DNA of 64,000 nt from JASSUD01 sp031963445 (lineage in GTDB: Bacteria; Pseudomonadota; Gammaproteobacteria; Burkholderiales; Burkholderiaceae): contig JASSUH010000002.1 of assembly GCA_031963445.1 (NCBI GenBank), forward strand, positions 1-64,000, given 5' to 3'. Shown piece by piece: positions 1 through 10,219 of this stretch (within the stretch, counting starts at the first letter, position 1; the number at the start of each line of letters is the position of its first letter). The notes below the pieces were generated by a model. The model made no database searches. It saw only the letters and a program-made list of their open reading frames with translations, and was not told where the DNA came from. The position numbers and the translations under genes were made by a program.

Positions 1-309
1 GAAGATAAGAGAGAAATTAAAGTAAAATCTCTTGATCCTGTAATCGCCACGTTGAGAAGGAAAATTAATATGATAGTTAACCCAAGCGGCACTTCAAAGC
101 CTTTGACCCAAGAAGCTTTTGTACAAGAGAACAATAAAACAAAAGAAGAAGCCGTACAGGCTAAAGAAAGAGCCGCAGCTGCTGAAGCAGAAGCAGCTAG
201 AGCAAACCAGCAATTAGCCGATATGAGAGCAAGCCAAGAGCAATTCCAAGCCCAAATTCTCGCTCATTTGGGAATTAACATTAACAAAGCCGTAGTAGAT
301 AACGCTTAA
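1..309 (+). CDS. 3' end of a coiled-coil protein, open at the left window edge
   Basis: The reading frame is open from base 1 to a TAA at 307-309, so the gene probably starts outside the window. The visible 102 residues end in an Ala/Glu/Gln-rich stretch (about 45 to 85) that looks like a long coiled coil, followed by a short hydrophobic tail. An internal ATG at 70 with an AAGGA 8 bases upstream could be an independent start giving a 79-residue protein, so the partial reading is not certain. A very strong terminator follows 41 bases after the stop. I do not recognise the family. Confidence 0.5.
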   Translation, partial: EDKREIKVKSLDPVIATLRRKINMIVNPSGTSKPLTQEAFVQENNKTKEEAVQAKERAAAAEAEAARANQQLADMRASQEQFQAQILAHLGININKAVVDNA

Positions 310-350
310 AGAATTCTAGAAGAAATAAGCTAAATCTGCTTCTCGCAAAC

Positions 351-387
351 AGGCCCTAGAAATTCATATTTCTAGGGCCTTTTCGTG
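351..387 (+). terminator. Rho-independent terminator after the coiled-coil gene
   Basis: A perfect 13-bp stem (351-363 with 368-380) closes a 4-base TCAT loop and is followed directly by TTTT and a second T run. It lies just downstream of the gene ending at 309 and should end its transcript. Confidence 0.9.
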
Positions 388-961
388 CCTTTTTCTTGAG
401 GATCCTTAGCCACTTTATTACGTGGTGGATATTGCCTCCCAATTTTAGCGAGGCAGATAAGCCTCTATCCTCGGCTCAAATGGAATGTAATCAAAACTGA
501 CCTTCATCCAATCGGAGCGCGTCGCCACTTTTAAGTAGCCGGTGCGATAGGGCAGCTGCATAATTATTGAGGGGTAGGCATTTTTGTTACAGAGTAGGAA
601 GTGAATCACAGCCATGTACAAATATAGCAACGTTACACACGCATCTTAATTGCGTGGTAACAGCCAGGGGACGGCTAAATTCACGCAATCCGTTTTGCGA
701 AAACCTCTGAACCCCCCCTCTCTTTTGACGGCAAGTCAAAAGAGAGGAGGGCTAATCCCTCGCTCAGACCGATATTTCTAAGCACTGCCTATTAATATCA
801 ACTAAAAAAATAGTGTCTTTTTTAAGCTAGTCACTCTCTCGCCGATTCGTCTGCAATATAACCGTATAAACAATGCGGCAAAATTCTCGCTAAACGGTGG
901 TGAAATTAACGATTGCGGTGTGTAAAAAAGAATTGTTATTTCTTTAATCAGCCTATTGTTT
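388..961. other. Gene-poor spacer with one inverted repeat and a doubtful 61-codon frame
   Basis: No convincing gene is seen. A minus-strand frame at 445-630 (TTG start, no clear ribosome site) reads like protein but is unsupported. A 13-bp inverted repeat (717-729 with 735-747, 5-base loop) sits at 717-747; no T run follows on either strand, so it is not an obvious terminator. The stretch may be the scar of a lost insertion element; that is inference. Confidence 0.4.
717..747. repeat. 13-bp inverted repeat, 5-base loop
   Basis: The arms 717-729 and 735-747 are exact reverse complements around GGCAA, within a C-rich then G-rich context. No gene or T run is attached to it. Its role is unknown. 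Confidence 0.6.
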
Positions 962-2685
962 TTATAATATTCTTGTATGCGCTTTTTTAATGTTATCGAA
1001 TTCTTCTTTATTTTCTTGAATTAATTTCTCATACTCCAACCGCTTTTCCATAAATATCGGTGCTTCCTCCTGTAATGCGGCTATCTTTTCTTTTGGAAAA
1101 AAAGAAAATACTTTGATAGCGCTGGAATATTTCAGTCTATTTTTCAAACATAAGATAATGATTATCTGTTCTGGTTCGAGACCACATTTAAATCCTTCTT
1201 CAATAAGCGGATAATGCTTCCGCTCTCTGCTTCGTTTCGTGATTTCTATCTGATTCTTGTGAAATGCTAGTCGGCATCTATCGAGCTCTTCTTGGTTTTC
1301 TTTAATTAATTTTTCATACACTAAAACGACTTTTTCGGAACGTTGTCGCTTCCTGTGGAAGCACTGCTATCTTGTTTTTGGGAAAAAGAATAAACTGTAC
1401 TAACTGCCGTGGCATATTGAATACTATCTTTATGTTTAAGAAATAAAATACTGATTACTTGATCTACCTGAAAACCGCATTTAAATCCTTCTTCGATAAG
1501 GGGATAATATTTCTGTTTTCGGCTTCTCTGAACAATATCTTTCCGATTTTTGAGGTACTCTCGTCGGCATTCATCAAGTACCTTCTTATTTTCTTTTAAT
1601 AATTTCTCATACTCTATTTTCTTTACCTGGAAGGCCGGTGCTTCCTGCTGAAGGGCTGAAATCTTGTCTTTGGGTGAAGAAAAAACGACGGCAACAGCAG
1701 TTGCGTATTGAATGCTGTCTTTATGCTTCAGGAATAAAAGATTGATTACTTGCTCGATCTCGAGACCACATCTAAATCCTTCCTCGACCAATGGGTAATA
1801 CTTCGACTCTCGACACTTCTGAGTAGCTTCGCCCTGATGTTGAAGATATGTCCCTCGGTACTCGTCGATTTTCTTTTGTTTTCGTTAATTAGTTTTTCGT
1901 ACTTTAGACGTTTTTCCTGGGATGCAGAAACGTCTTGTTGAAGCGCAGTCATCCTATGTTTGGGAAAAGAAAAAAACAGCAGCAGCAGCGCTAGAATATT
2001 GAATGCTATCCTGGTATTTAAGGAACAAGATAGCAATTACCTGTTCTGGTTCTAGTCCGCATTTAAATCCCTCTTCAATAAGAGGGTAATATTTCCGTTC
2101 TAGGTTTCGTTGCCTGGCTTCCGTCGTATATTGGGAGTATGCCTCTCGATACTCATCAAGTTGTGCTTTATGTTCATGAAGTAATCTGCTGTATTCCTGA
2201 CGCTTTTCAGTATCGTGGCTTGAGTTCTCCTGTCCTACTACTTTGCTTAGCAAGTGTTTAACAGCCACAAAGTGACGTCTATAAATGTCAGCTTTAAGGT
2301 GCCCCTCGATTTCTTTTGTAAGGGACCCATCTTTCAGCAGGATTAATCTAACGATAGCATCGGCATCTCTATCTTTCTCTCCATATCCAGCTTTACGCGC
2401 CTCTGCAAAAATGCGCCTTCTTAGTGCATACAAGGTAGTTTGAGTATGCCGCTGATTTGAAGAAGCATTAGCTTGGCCTCTGGCATTCGCTTGTAGGCGT
2501 ATAGACTGCGCTTGTTCAAAGCAATTTACAGATATTTTTAATAAATCATCATAGCCGTCCTTCTGGCTTAGAGGGATAGTCACATCTTCTATCTCGTTCA
2601 ATGTCTTAGCAGAATTAGAGTTAGCCTTCTGACTATTTCTTGATTGCAGTGGTAATTCATAAGATTGCGCCAGATTTTTGTCCAT
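962..2685 (-). pseudogene. Repeat protein gene with four ~97-residue repeats, broken by four frameshifts
   Basis: Translation from ATG 2685 gives a unique N-terminal region of about 170 residues and then repeats of about 97 residues. Each holds a YEKLIxENK helix, a RKYYPLIEEGFKCGLE segment, an LFLKHKDSIQYATAV segment and an FPKDKIAALQQEAP segment. Four full repeats and a partial fifth can be joined only by correcting one base at four homopolymer runs: an extra T near 1970, a missing A near 1881, an extra T near 1383 and an extra T near 1332 (coding-strand bases). With those changes the repeats align end to end, so I treat it as one gene. It is either a recent pseudogene or a casualty of homopolymer sequencing errors. 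No function is recognised; predicted helices and repeat architecture suggest a binding scaffold. Confidence 0.75.
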
Positions 2686-3600
2686 TAGTCACCGTCGTTT
2701 AAAAGGCGATAGATGTCTGATAAATAAATGTTTTCTGTCAATTTTATAAAAATCTATTCTGTACAGAAATAAAAAAATTCTTATTCTCAATACATCTACT
2801 TCTGTAAAAGCAGCGTTTTCTTCTTAAGTTTTAAACTATCGGATCAAAATAAATTTTCTCTTACTGCTATAGTTTATATTCTTAATCAAAGTAAGAATAT
2901 ATTGGTTTTTCGAGAGTAGGCTAATTCATAACATCCTAAATTATCGGTTTGCAAAACAATTTTTCCTTTTAAAAACACTGAAGTAGAGTCTGGTGTGTAA
3001 ATTAAAGAAAATAGTTTTCAATGATAAGAGGTGGTTTATGAGTTTCACAACTGTTATATTGCTCGACAATTTACATAAATTATTTTATAAAGCCAATATA
3101 AGTAAAGAGCTAAATAATAAGGAAAAAATACAGTTAACAGATTCAAGTCGCCTTGATAGCTTCAGACGTGATCCAACAAACGGAAAAATAAATCAGATAA
3201 ACAATAATAGTACTAAAAAAAGATCAATGCGCCATTAATTTATTTAGATATAGTCATGAAAAAATTCATTTTTATATAATCTAGTTTGGTAATTTAATAT
3301 AGAAATATTAGTTATTTTTATATTTTATAAATAGTATTTTTATTTTGCCTAAAAAAAGAGATCGGTATCTTCTGTGCAGCCTTTTCCGGGTATTTGTCGT
3401 ATAGCAGCAAACTTGCCGGATGACTTCCGGAACCTATCCGGTTAGGGGAAGCAAGCCATTTCTCTTAAGCCGGCTCGCATAAAGTGCTGTAAAGCCATGC
3501 TAGCCAAGCTAAACTTCTGCCCTTTCAATATTCATAGAAATATTTTGCGAGCAGCGTCTGTCTGCCGCAACAATAAAAACGAGACAAATTGGAGGAAAAA
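2686..3600. other. AT-rich intergenic region upstream of the NACHT gene
   Basis: About 900 bases separate the repeat pseudogene from the NACHT gene. Most of it is very AT-rich and holds only one plausible small gene (3038-3238). The last 200 bases are more GC-rich and contain a hairpin at 3424-3451 (CTTCC with GGAAG outside, AACC with GGTT inside), which would lie in the 5' leader of the NACHT mRNA. No confident promoter could be picked in such AT-rich sequence. Confidence 0.4.
3038..3238 (+). CDS. Small hypothetical protein, 66 residues
   Basis: The ATG at 3038 has an AAGAGG ribosome site 6 bases upstream, better than the GTG at 2993 in the same frame. The product is lysine- and asparagine-rich with a short hydrophobic start and a basic C-terminus; I recognise no domain. 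Its composition follows the AT-rich surroundings, so it could be a chance frame. No neighbour suggests a role. Confidence 0.35.
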   Translation: MSFTTVILLDNLHKLFYKANISKELNNKEKIQLTDSSRLDSFRRDPTNGKINQINNNSTKKRSMRH

Positions 3601-6600
3601 TTGTTTAGCTTATTGAGAGTTAGGGCTTCGAATTCGTCATTTAGTAACGTGAATCAACCTTCGCCAGCAACCACGTCTGTGCAAGATCTGTTGGACGATG
3701 CCCGAAAAGATGAGAGGGCTAAAAAATTCGATGAAGCGGAAAAGAAGTACCAACAATGTGTAGAAGTAGCCGAAGCCCAAGGTATAGAAAGCACATTGAC
3801 TGATGTGTATCTTGAATATGCCAACTTCTTATATCAAATCGGGAAAGATTCAGAAGCACGCGGATTCATGAATGAGTTCAACCAACTTATTGCATCGCGT
3901 TCACCAGTCAGTCACTCACCGTCGTTTACCTCTTCTTTTTTTACTTCCCAACAAGCATCCATTGCTCCTCAACTGGAATACGACGTCGTAACATGTGTTG
4001 AAGAGCTAGAGGAAACACGTCACCTTGCTTGGCATTTCGAGCAAAAGAGTCGTTCGTCGGTACTAAGTGATCAGGCATTGCGAGAAAAAATAGAGCAAGT
4101 AAATAGACATTTTAAAGAACATACAAAAGTACTCCCTGTTATTCATGAGTATCTGGCACTAAGGGATATTGATGATTTGGAATTACATCGTACCCTCACG
4201 AATGCCATGCTCCAGTCGCTAAAGCTCGATAGAAACGGGCTACTGGATCTCAAATTATTGGAAGGGTTATCGGTACTGCTACTTAATCGTCCGCATTTAA
4301 CCCATGATGAGCAGCGTGCTGGAGATTACGTAAGATTGCTTCAGACATTAATTGGCCCCTTAGAAACCGTTCATATTGATAATCAGAACTTGTTGCAATT
4401 ACACGCCTTGCTACGAACGATATCTCTGTTGCTTGATCAAATGGTAACGACCAGGGTTAAAGGGCTAGAGCGAGCTCAGGTTCAAGAAAGGCTTTTATTG
4501 GCATTCGAGAGGTTTGAAAAATATCCTGAATTTTCTTGGCCTGTCACGTATGCCCGACAGGCGCTCGCCCATATACCTAATGATGAGTCTTTTTTTGAGA
4601 AAGTAGCGCGTCATATCAATCCTACTGTTGCCGGAGGATTATATTTAGTGGGCGGGGTCTTTAAACTTGTTGCTGCAGGTATGGCTAGTCCTGAGAGCCC
4701 CGCGCTAGCAGTCATGATTGCAGGCTTTGAGCCGGATCGTTTCTTAGATGCGCTACGTTCTTTTTGGCAAGAATATCAACAGATTACTTCATCCCGTACG
4801 GAGCCTTGGTATATTCAGTTGCGTGAGTTAGATGGGTTAATAGGCATGGGATTAGCTAAGGGCCGTTTAGACTTGATTGAGAAATTTATAGTTGACAACG
4901 CACCTAAGCAAATTGAAAAGTCGTATCACGAGAATTTTCTACGCGGCTTATGTGATCGTTTAGAGCGTCTAGCCTATGCAACCGCTGATTTACCTGCCCA
5001 AGAAGAGACAATTAAATTCCTCAATGCTTTGCAGGAAGGCAAATTTGCCTGGGGTAAGCATCAGGCGATCAAAGAGTACGCGCAAACTGTGCTTAGTCGT
5101 ATTAAAAAATGGCAAAACTTTAATCTTGAGTCGATACGTAACGATGAAGCACCACCAGCCTGGCACGCGTTTTGGCAGGCTGCCCCTAATAGAACATTAT
5201 TGAATGCTGTTCAGAAGAAAGGGCAGAGGCACGACAATATTGAAGCCCTTCCTGCGCAAATGCAGGACGTTAAATTAGCTCAAGCCAAATTAGCGCAATC
5301 TATTCAATCAAGCTTTGCACAAGTTACACAGAAGACGGAACACGGCAATGTACAGCTGCAAGGGATTGAAGCGGAAGTGACGAGATTAAGTGAGAAAATT
5401 AATCAACTTAACATCAGAGCAGTCGAAACAAGCAATCAATCACTCGATTCACTGCGCGCAGGTATTCGAGCATTGCGCGAGGATTATCGCCATAGCTTAA
5501 AAATAGATGGAATTAAAGATGCTTTAAGGCATTACGTTGCCCCAGAAGCGCAGGTAAGTGCTCACGCAACAGAACGTTTTGATTTACTTCGTAAGGTCCG
5601 TGAATTCTCACAATCAGATAAAAAAGTTTTGCTTCTATTAGGTCCGGCAGGCTCAGGTAAATCCACATTTATGCGCCATCTCGCCATCGCTTCGTGGAAA
5701 GCTTATGGTCGAGATAAATCTAAGCCCATTCCACTATTTATCCGCTTAGCAGAACGCCCCTCTTTTGACGGAGATTTGATTGCTCAATATTTGCGAGAGC
5801 ATGGTTTTCAGGACGTAGATATTGAGACATTGCGTAAAAATCAGAAATTTATTTTTATCCTTGATGGATTTGATGAAGTCGAAAATCACGGCCAAGCTTT
5901 TAGTACAAAGAATCAATTACTCCGGTGGAAAGCAAAACTGATTGTCAGCTCGCGCCCCGAATATTTAGGCCCGAGATATCACAAACAGTTTCAAGCAAGA
6001 GATCAAAGAAATACGCTGCAAGAGTATTGGCTTCCGTCTATTTCAGATAACTGGATTAAAAACTATATAGAAAAATATGTTGAGTCTACTGACGGCGCAG
6101 CACAGGGTTGGGATGTTTCGCGCTATCAAGCAGCTATAGACAAATTCCCATCGCTAAAAGAATTGATACGCCGTCCCTTCTTATTGCGGATGGCCTTAGA
6201 GGTACTGCCAGAGATAGAAGAACAAGAAGAAGCGGCTTCTATCAAACAAACCACTCTCTTCGATAAATTTATAGAGTGCTGGTTGGACCGTGCGCAAGAG
6301 CGTTTACAACATATTAATTTGTCCTTGGAAGAGAAAGAAGCGCTAAATAAATTAGGAAAGAATCTAGAAGCAGAAATTCTTCGCGCTATTCAAGAAATGG
6401 CCGTGTCCTTGACCAAAGCGCACACAACCCAAGCTGTTCATCATGAAGCGGGTTTAGTCTCTCCTGCAGAATGGGAGCCTTACCTTAAAGGCGACGTCCA
6501 GAAGCGTTTATTGTTTTTAAATGCTCCACTAATACGCCAAGGCCAACAGTACCGCTTTATCCATAAATCACTTCAAGAGTATTTAGTGGCACGGGCTATC

Positions 6601-9033
6601 TGGTCGCAATCTAAAGGCTTGCCATTACAAAAGCAAATAGATCAGAGCCAAGCTTTGCTGGGTCAATTTGTGTTGACCAAAGAGCCAGCCATTCTTGAGT
6701 TATTAGTGGAATATACGCAAAAGCATGTTGATTTTGCAGAGTATCTGCGCGACTGGATTGAAGCCTCTAAAGCAGAAGATGCAACGGATGAACTAAAGCA
6801 AGCCGCCGCTAATGCAATGACGATACTGGTACAAAGTGGAAGGGATTTCAATGGCGAAGACTTGGCGAATATAAAGATTTCTGGTGCAGATATTAGTTTT
6901 GGGAAATTTGATCATGCGATTTTAAAAGGGGCGGATTTGACAGCGGTAACAGCCCGTCAAGTTTGGCTGCGCAACGCTGATCTGAGTCAGGCCAATTTAC
7001 TTGATATCAACTTTGGAGAAATGCCTTATATCGGAGAGAAGGAAGTAGTGCGTACGTTAGCCTACTCTCGCGATAATACTTTGTTAGCAGCAGGTTTATT
7101 TGAAGGGCCAATTGATATCTACCAGATTGCGACTGGGCGAAAAATTCTGACGTTGAAAGGCAAGGTAGAGAGGAGCTTAGCCTTCGCTTTTTCTCATGAT
7201 AAAAAGCGCCTTATTTCAGGGGGAATGGATCAGAAAATATATATATGGGATCTAGAAAAAGGGGGGCTAACTCATACATTTGAGGGACACAAGGATGCGA
7301 TTACTAGTGTCAATTTATCCTCGGATGAAAAATATATTGTCTCAGGCAGTGAGGATCATACGGTACGTGTTTGGAATATTGCCGAAAACAGGCTGATGTA
7401 TACGCTCACCGGACATAAGGATGACATTAGCGGTGCAATGTTTTCTACAGATGGAAAATATATTGTCTCTGGAAGCTTTGATAAAACAGTAAGAGTTTGG
7501 GATGCTGATAACGGCACCTTGCTCTCAATCAAGGAGGGTGCTGATAACGGCGTGGAATTTATTGATATCTCTGCTGATGGAGAGCGCATTGTTTCAGGAG
7601 ATTTCGACGGTACAGTATGGGTATGGGATAAAAATAAAACTGCGCCTATACATATCTTGAAAGATCACACGCACCCCATTTATGGAGTACGTTTTGCTGA
7701 CAATGATGGCCGAATTGTTTCTATCGACAAATTAGGAATAGTGAAGGTGTGGGACGCACATGACGGTTATTTATTAGATAGTTTGTTAAGACATCATGAT
7801 GAAATGAGCTACACCATGCTGTCTCACGATGCTCAGCTCGCTACGTCGATAGGCAAGCATAGCGTAAGGCTTTGGGAGGTCGATACAAATCGGCCTTCAC
7901 GAAAACTTGCTGAGACGTATAGCTATGCTCCTTTTGCGGTGGCAAGTGCTCCAAAATCGTCAATTATCGCGTCAGCCAATGAGGATGGCACACTATGCCT
8001 CTGGGACGCAAAAACAGCAAAACTTCAACGTACTCTGAAGCATGAGTTATCACCTAAAGCCGTTGTGCTTAGTATGTGCCTTTCCCCTAACGAAAAGCAC
8101 ATGGTCTCAGCTGATACAAACGGTGCATTGATGTTATGGAATACATTAACCGGTGAGCGTCTGTGGCATTGGAATAATGATGAGCATATTTCTGCATCAA
8201 TACAGAGCGTAGAATTTTCTGCTGATGGCAAGCGCATTATTTCAGGAAATGAAGACGGAAGAATTCGTTTATGGGAGCTAGAGAAAAAGGAACCCGTATG
8301 GATTTCACCAAAGCAGGAAGAAGGCGACGATATTTATCGCGTGAAGTTTTCTGCAGATGGGAAGCGTATCGTTTCGATAGGCAACGATGAGAGATTATGT
8401 ATATGGGATGTGGAAAAAAGCATACCTATATGGACCTCAGCCAAGCAAGACGAGGGCAACGCGATTTATAGTATGGATCTCTCTAGCGATGGCAAGCGGG
8501 TTGTCCTAGGAGTCCGAAACGGAAAGATTCGAATTTTGAATATCGGCACAATGGCAGAGCCAAGAGTATTAGAAGGGCATACTTCGCCAATTGATGATGT
8601 GCGCTTCTCGCCCGATGAAAAATTTATTGCCTCAGCAAGTCGAGATGAAACTGTAAAGGTGTGGGATGCTCACAGCGGTACTTGTTTAATGGTGATCAAA
8701 GGAGGGAATGATAGAGTTAGGTCATTAGCCTGGCGGCAATCTACCTCTGGAGGAGGCTATGCGCTGATGACGCATGAGGGTACTAGGGCTGTAAATTTAT
8801 GGCATCTTCCTAAAATACAAAAAGGGGAGCACGCCCACCTTGTCTGGAGTATCGGTGTGCCATCACTCGTACTCGATGGTGCTAATTGTGAGAAAGCGCA
8901 GGGGTTGATTGGCGATAAAGGCGAGAGAGATGCGCGTCTACTCAAACAGCGTGGCGGAATGAACGTGCCTAAACCTCGATTAAAAGAGGGAGGTGCTTAC
9001 AATTTATTTAAGCGGTATCACCTTTTTTCATAA
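3601..9033 (+). CDS. Giant STAND-type NTPase: TPR/coiled coil - NACHT - pentapeptide - WD40
   Basis: I place the start at TTG 3601, five bases after GGAGG (3591-3595); the frame's earlier TTG at 3589 overlaps that ribosome site. The 1810-residue product has a TPR-like segment (about 30-95), a long helical region, a coiled coil (about 550-635), and a NACHT ATPase with Walker A GPAGSGKST at 681-689 and Walker B FILDGFDEVE around 751-761. Pentapeptide repeats follow (about 1085-1140, GADLxxA type), then 14 WD40 repeats (about 1145-1775), enough for two seven-bladed propellers. NACHT STAND proteins are signal-sensing switches; bacterial ones include phage-defence proteins and eukaryote-like NLR homologues. 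Here WD40 should be the sensor, NACHT the oligomerising switch, and the N-terminal helical part the output, but no known effector enzyme is visible. It stands alone, with its own terminator. Ligand and role are unknown. Confidence 0.9.
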   Translation: MFSLLRVRASNSSFSNVNQPSPATTSVQDLLDDARKDERAKKFDEAEKKYQQCVEVAEAQGIESTLTDVYLEYANFLYQIGKDSEARGFMNEFNQLIASRSPVSHSPSFTSSFFTSQQASIAPQLEYDVVTCVEELEETRHLAWHFEQKSRSSVLSDQALREKIEQVNRHFKEHTKVLPVIHEYLALRDIDDLELHRTLTNAMLQSLKLDRNGLLDLKLLEGLSVLLLNRPHLTHDEQRAGDYVRLLQTLIGPLETVHIDNQNLLQLHALLRTISLLLDQMVTTRVKGLERAQVQERLLLAFERFEKYPEFSWPVTYARQALAHIPNDESFFEKVARHINPTVAGGLYLVGGVFKLVAAGMASPESPALAVMIAGFEPDRFLDALRSFWQEYQQITSSRTEPWYIQLRELDGLIGMGLAKGRLDLIEKFIVDNAPKQIEKSYHENFLRGLCDRLERLAYATADLPAQEETIKFLNALQEGKFAWGKHQAIKEYAQTVLSRIKKWQNFNLESIRNDEAPPAWHAFWQAAPNRTLLNAVQKKGQRHDNIEALPAQMQDVKLAQAKLAQSIQSSFAQVTQKTEHGNVQLQGIEAEVTRLSEKINQLNIRAVETSNQSLDSLRAGIRALREDYRHSLKIDGIKDALRHYVAPEAQVSAHATERFDLLRKVREFSQSDKKVLLLLGPAGSGKSTFMRHLAIASWKAYGRDKSKPIPLFIRLAERPSFDGDLIAQYLREHGFQDVDIETLRKNQKFIFILDGFDEVENHGQAFSTKNQLLRWKAKLIVSSRPEYLGPRYHKQFQARDQRNTLQEYWLPSISDNWIKNYIEKYVESTDGAAQGWDVSRYQAAIDKFPSLKELIRRPFLLRMALEVLPEIEEQEEAASIKQTTLFDKFIECWLDRAQERLQHINLSLEEKEALNKLGKNLEAEILRAIQEMAVSLTKAHTTQAVHHEAGLVSPAEWEPYLKGDVQKRLLFLNAPLIRQGQQYRFIHKSLQEYLVARAIWSQSKGLPLQKQIDQSQALLGQFVLTKEPAILELLVEYTQKHVDFAEYLRDWIEASKAEDATDELKQAAANAMTILVQSGRDFNGEDLANIKISGADISFGKFDHAILKGADLTAVTARQVWLRNADLSQANLLDINFGEMPYIGEKEVVRTLAYSRDNTLLAAGLFEGPIDIYQIATGRKILTLKGKVERSLAFAFSHDKKRLISGGMDQKIYIWDLEKGGLTHTFEGHKDAITSVNLSSDEKYIVSGSEDHTVRVWNIAENRLMYTLTGHKDDISGAMFSTDGKYIVSGSFDKTVRVWDADNGTLLSIKEGADNGVEFIDISADGERIVSGDFDGTVWVWDKNKTAPIHILKDHTHPIYGVRFADNDGRIVSIDKLGIVKVWDAHDGYLLDSLLRHHDEMSYTMLSHDAQLATSIGKHSVRLWEVDTNRPSRKLAETYSYAPFAVASAPKSSIIASANEDGTLCLWDAKTAKLQRTLKHELSPKAVVLSMCLSPNEKHMVSADTNGALMLWNTLTGERLWHWNNDEHISASIQSVEFSADGKRIISGNEDGRIRLWELEKKEPVWISPKQEEGDDIYRVKFSADGKRIVSIGNDERLCIWDVEKSIPIWTSAKQDEGNAIYSMDLSSDGKRVVLGVRNGKIRILNIGTMAEPRVLEGHTSPIDDVRFSPDEKFIASASRDETVKVWDAHSGTCLMVIKGGNDRVRSLAWRQSTSGGGYALMTHEGTRAVNLWHLPKIQKGEHAHLVWSIGVPSLVLDGANCEKAQGLIGDKGERDARLLKQRGGMNVPKPRLKEGGAYNLFKRYHLFS

Positions 9034-9048
9034 AAAAACTCACAATTA

Positions 9049-9076
9049 GGGGGGTACATCCCCCAAGCATTTTTTT
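9049..9076 (+). terminator. Terminator of the NACHT gene
   Basis: GGGGGG and CCCCC pair around a TACAT loop; after AAGCA comes a run of seven T. It begins 15 bases after the stop codon. Confidence 0.75.
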
Positions 9077-9186
9077 GTTATATCGCCTCTAGCAGAGAAG
9101 AAGTATTAATTTGGACGCCTTGAACTCATCAGTTTTGGGGCTGTATAGAGTGAGTTAAAAGCGTAATCTAAAGACAGCGTAAGTTT

Positions 9187-9621
9187 TTACATGTCTTTAG
9201 TTTCTACGCCATCTTCATTAAAAGTTGACGTGCTATTACTTAGGCTTAATACCTTGTCCGCTTGCAACCTTGCAATCATTTCTTCTGGTATCTCGACGCC
9301 AAATGATCGGACTTTATCAGCAAAGGATGAAAGATTGTCGTCATGTAAGAATACATTAATTGCATCTTTAGGTATTCCAGTCCTAAAGATGGCTAATTCT
9401 TCTGCAAGGCGAATAAATTTACAGCTATCTAAATTGATGTCGTCTTTGAGGCTGCTATATAACGGGTTGTCTAGTAGAGAATGGCCTGCGGGATCAATAA
9501 GATCGCATTCCATAAAATACTGAAGGGTTCTATCCCATCCCACTACAACAGCTTTTTCCCATCCCACTGCATTGGCTCTTGGGTTGTTAATCGATGTTTT
9601 TAGTATGTACTGAGTAATCAT
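9187..9621 (-). CDS. Hypothetical soluble protein, 144 residues
   Basis: ATG 9621 to stop 9187. The product has no signal peptide or membrane segment and no motif I can name; it is mixed helical, with a Ser/Thr-rich acidic tail. It is the last gene of a minus-strand cluster (10961 to 9187) led by a membrane protein, 49 bases after the gene ending at 9671. The cluster layout (membrane protein followed by small soluble proteins) resembles accessory effector/immunity or defence cassettes, but that is only analogy. Confidence 0.6.
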   Translation of the reverse strand: MITQYILKTSINNPRANAVGWEKAVVVGWDRTLQYFMECDLIDPAGHSLLDNPLYSSLKDDINLDSCKFIRLAEELAIFRTGIPKDAINVFLHDDNLSSFADKVRSFGVEIPEEMIARLQADKVLSLSNSTSTFNEDGVETKDM

Positions 9622-9670
9622 TTTGTTTTTTCTCTACTCTGTTTTTTGGAAATAGAGTTATTAAGTGATT

Positions 9671-9970
9671 TTAAGTCAATACCTTCCAACGGTCGAGAAG
9701 ACAGGCCATCCAATCTTCACCAAGCCTATCCACAGCCTGGATAATTGTGAATCCGTCCCGTTTTAATAAATCTGCGCGATTTGCCGCTAGTGCAATATAT
9801 AAACGCTCTCCCGTACTTAACGGGTCGTATCGCCCTAAATCGTCGATGGCCACTTCTTCTACTAATTCATCAAGATATTTCAGCCGCTCAGTTCCCAATT
9901 TGCTCTCCCCTTTTCTTGTGCTATCGCCTTTGGCGTATGCATTGCCAAGTGCGTCAGATAACGCCCACAA
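9671..9970 (-). CDS. Hypothetical protein, possibly 5'-truncated, 99 residues
   Basis: The only start is a TTG at 9970 without a clear ribosome site; the frame stays open upstream for a few codons to a TAG, and those codons read naturally into it. This suggests that the true N-terminus is lost or frameshifted. The product is helical and acidic, with a conserved-looking core (ELVEEVAIDDLGRYDPLSTG) and no domain I recognise. It lies between the gene starting at 9621 and a broken small frame at 10017-10161. Confidence 0.45.
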   Translation of the reverse strand: MWALSDALGNAYAKGDSTRKGESKLGTERLKYLDELVEEVAIDDLGRYDPLSTGERLYIALAANRADLLKRDGFTIIQAVDRLGEDWMACLLDRWKVLT

Positions 9971-10016
9971 CCAGTAGTAATGCTTTATCTACTGTTTTAT
10001 ATTTCCGTTAGAGTTC

Positions 10017-10161
10017 TCAATCCACTAAAAACTGTTTAACCCCTGCCTTTTGAGCGGCAGATAGCAGATCGCTATGCTGCACTCCTTTGTAAAAACTTAG
10101 AAAGCTCCCCATCTTCTGATGAAATGTCGTGGTTGAGTGAATCGATAGCCTTATTATTCAT
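10017..10161 (-). pseudogene. Possible remnant of a small gene with one frameshift
   Basis: From ATG 10161 a 29-codon frame ends early, while the neighbouring frame continues with a protein-like stretch (SDLLSAAQKAGVKQFLVD) to TGA 10017. One single-base change near a run of T would join them into about 48 residues. There is no ribosome site and no family recognised, so support is weak; it is noted because homopolymer indels also break the gene at 962-2685. Confidence 0.25.
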
Positions 10162-10219
10162 ATTTGGAGATTCTTAGCTGGAAATTTCAAGAGATATTGA
10201 TGTATCCGTTAATTTTCTT

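Noticed and set aside
445..630. 61-codon minus-strand frame that reads like protein
   Set aside because: Only a TTG start, no ribosome site, no recognised family, and it lies in a gene-poor spacer. It may be a scar of an older gene, but I cannot support it as a gene.
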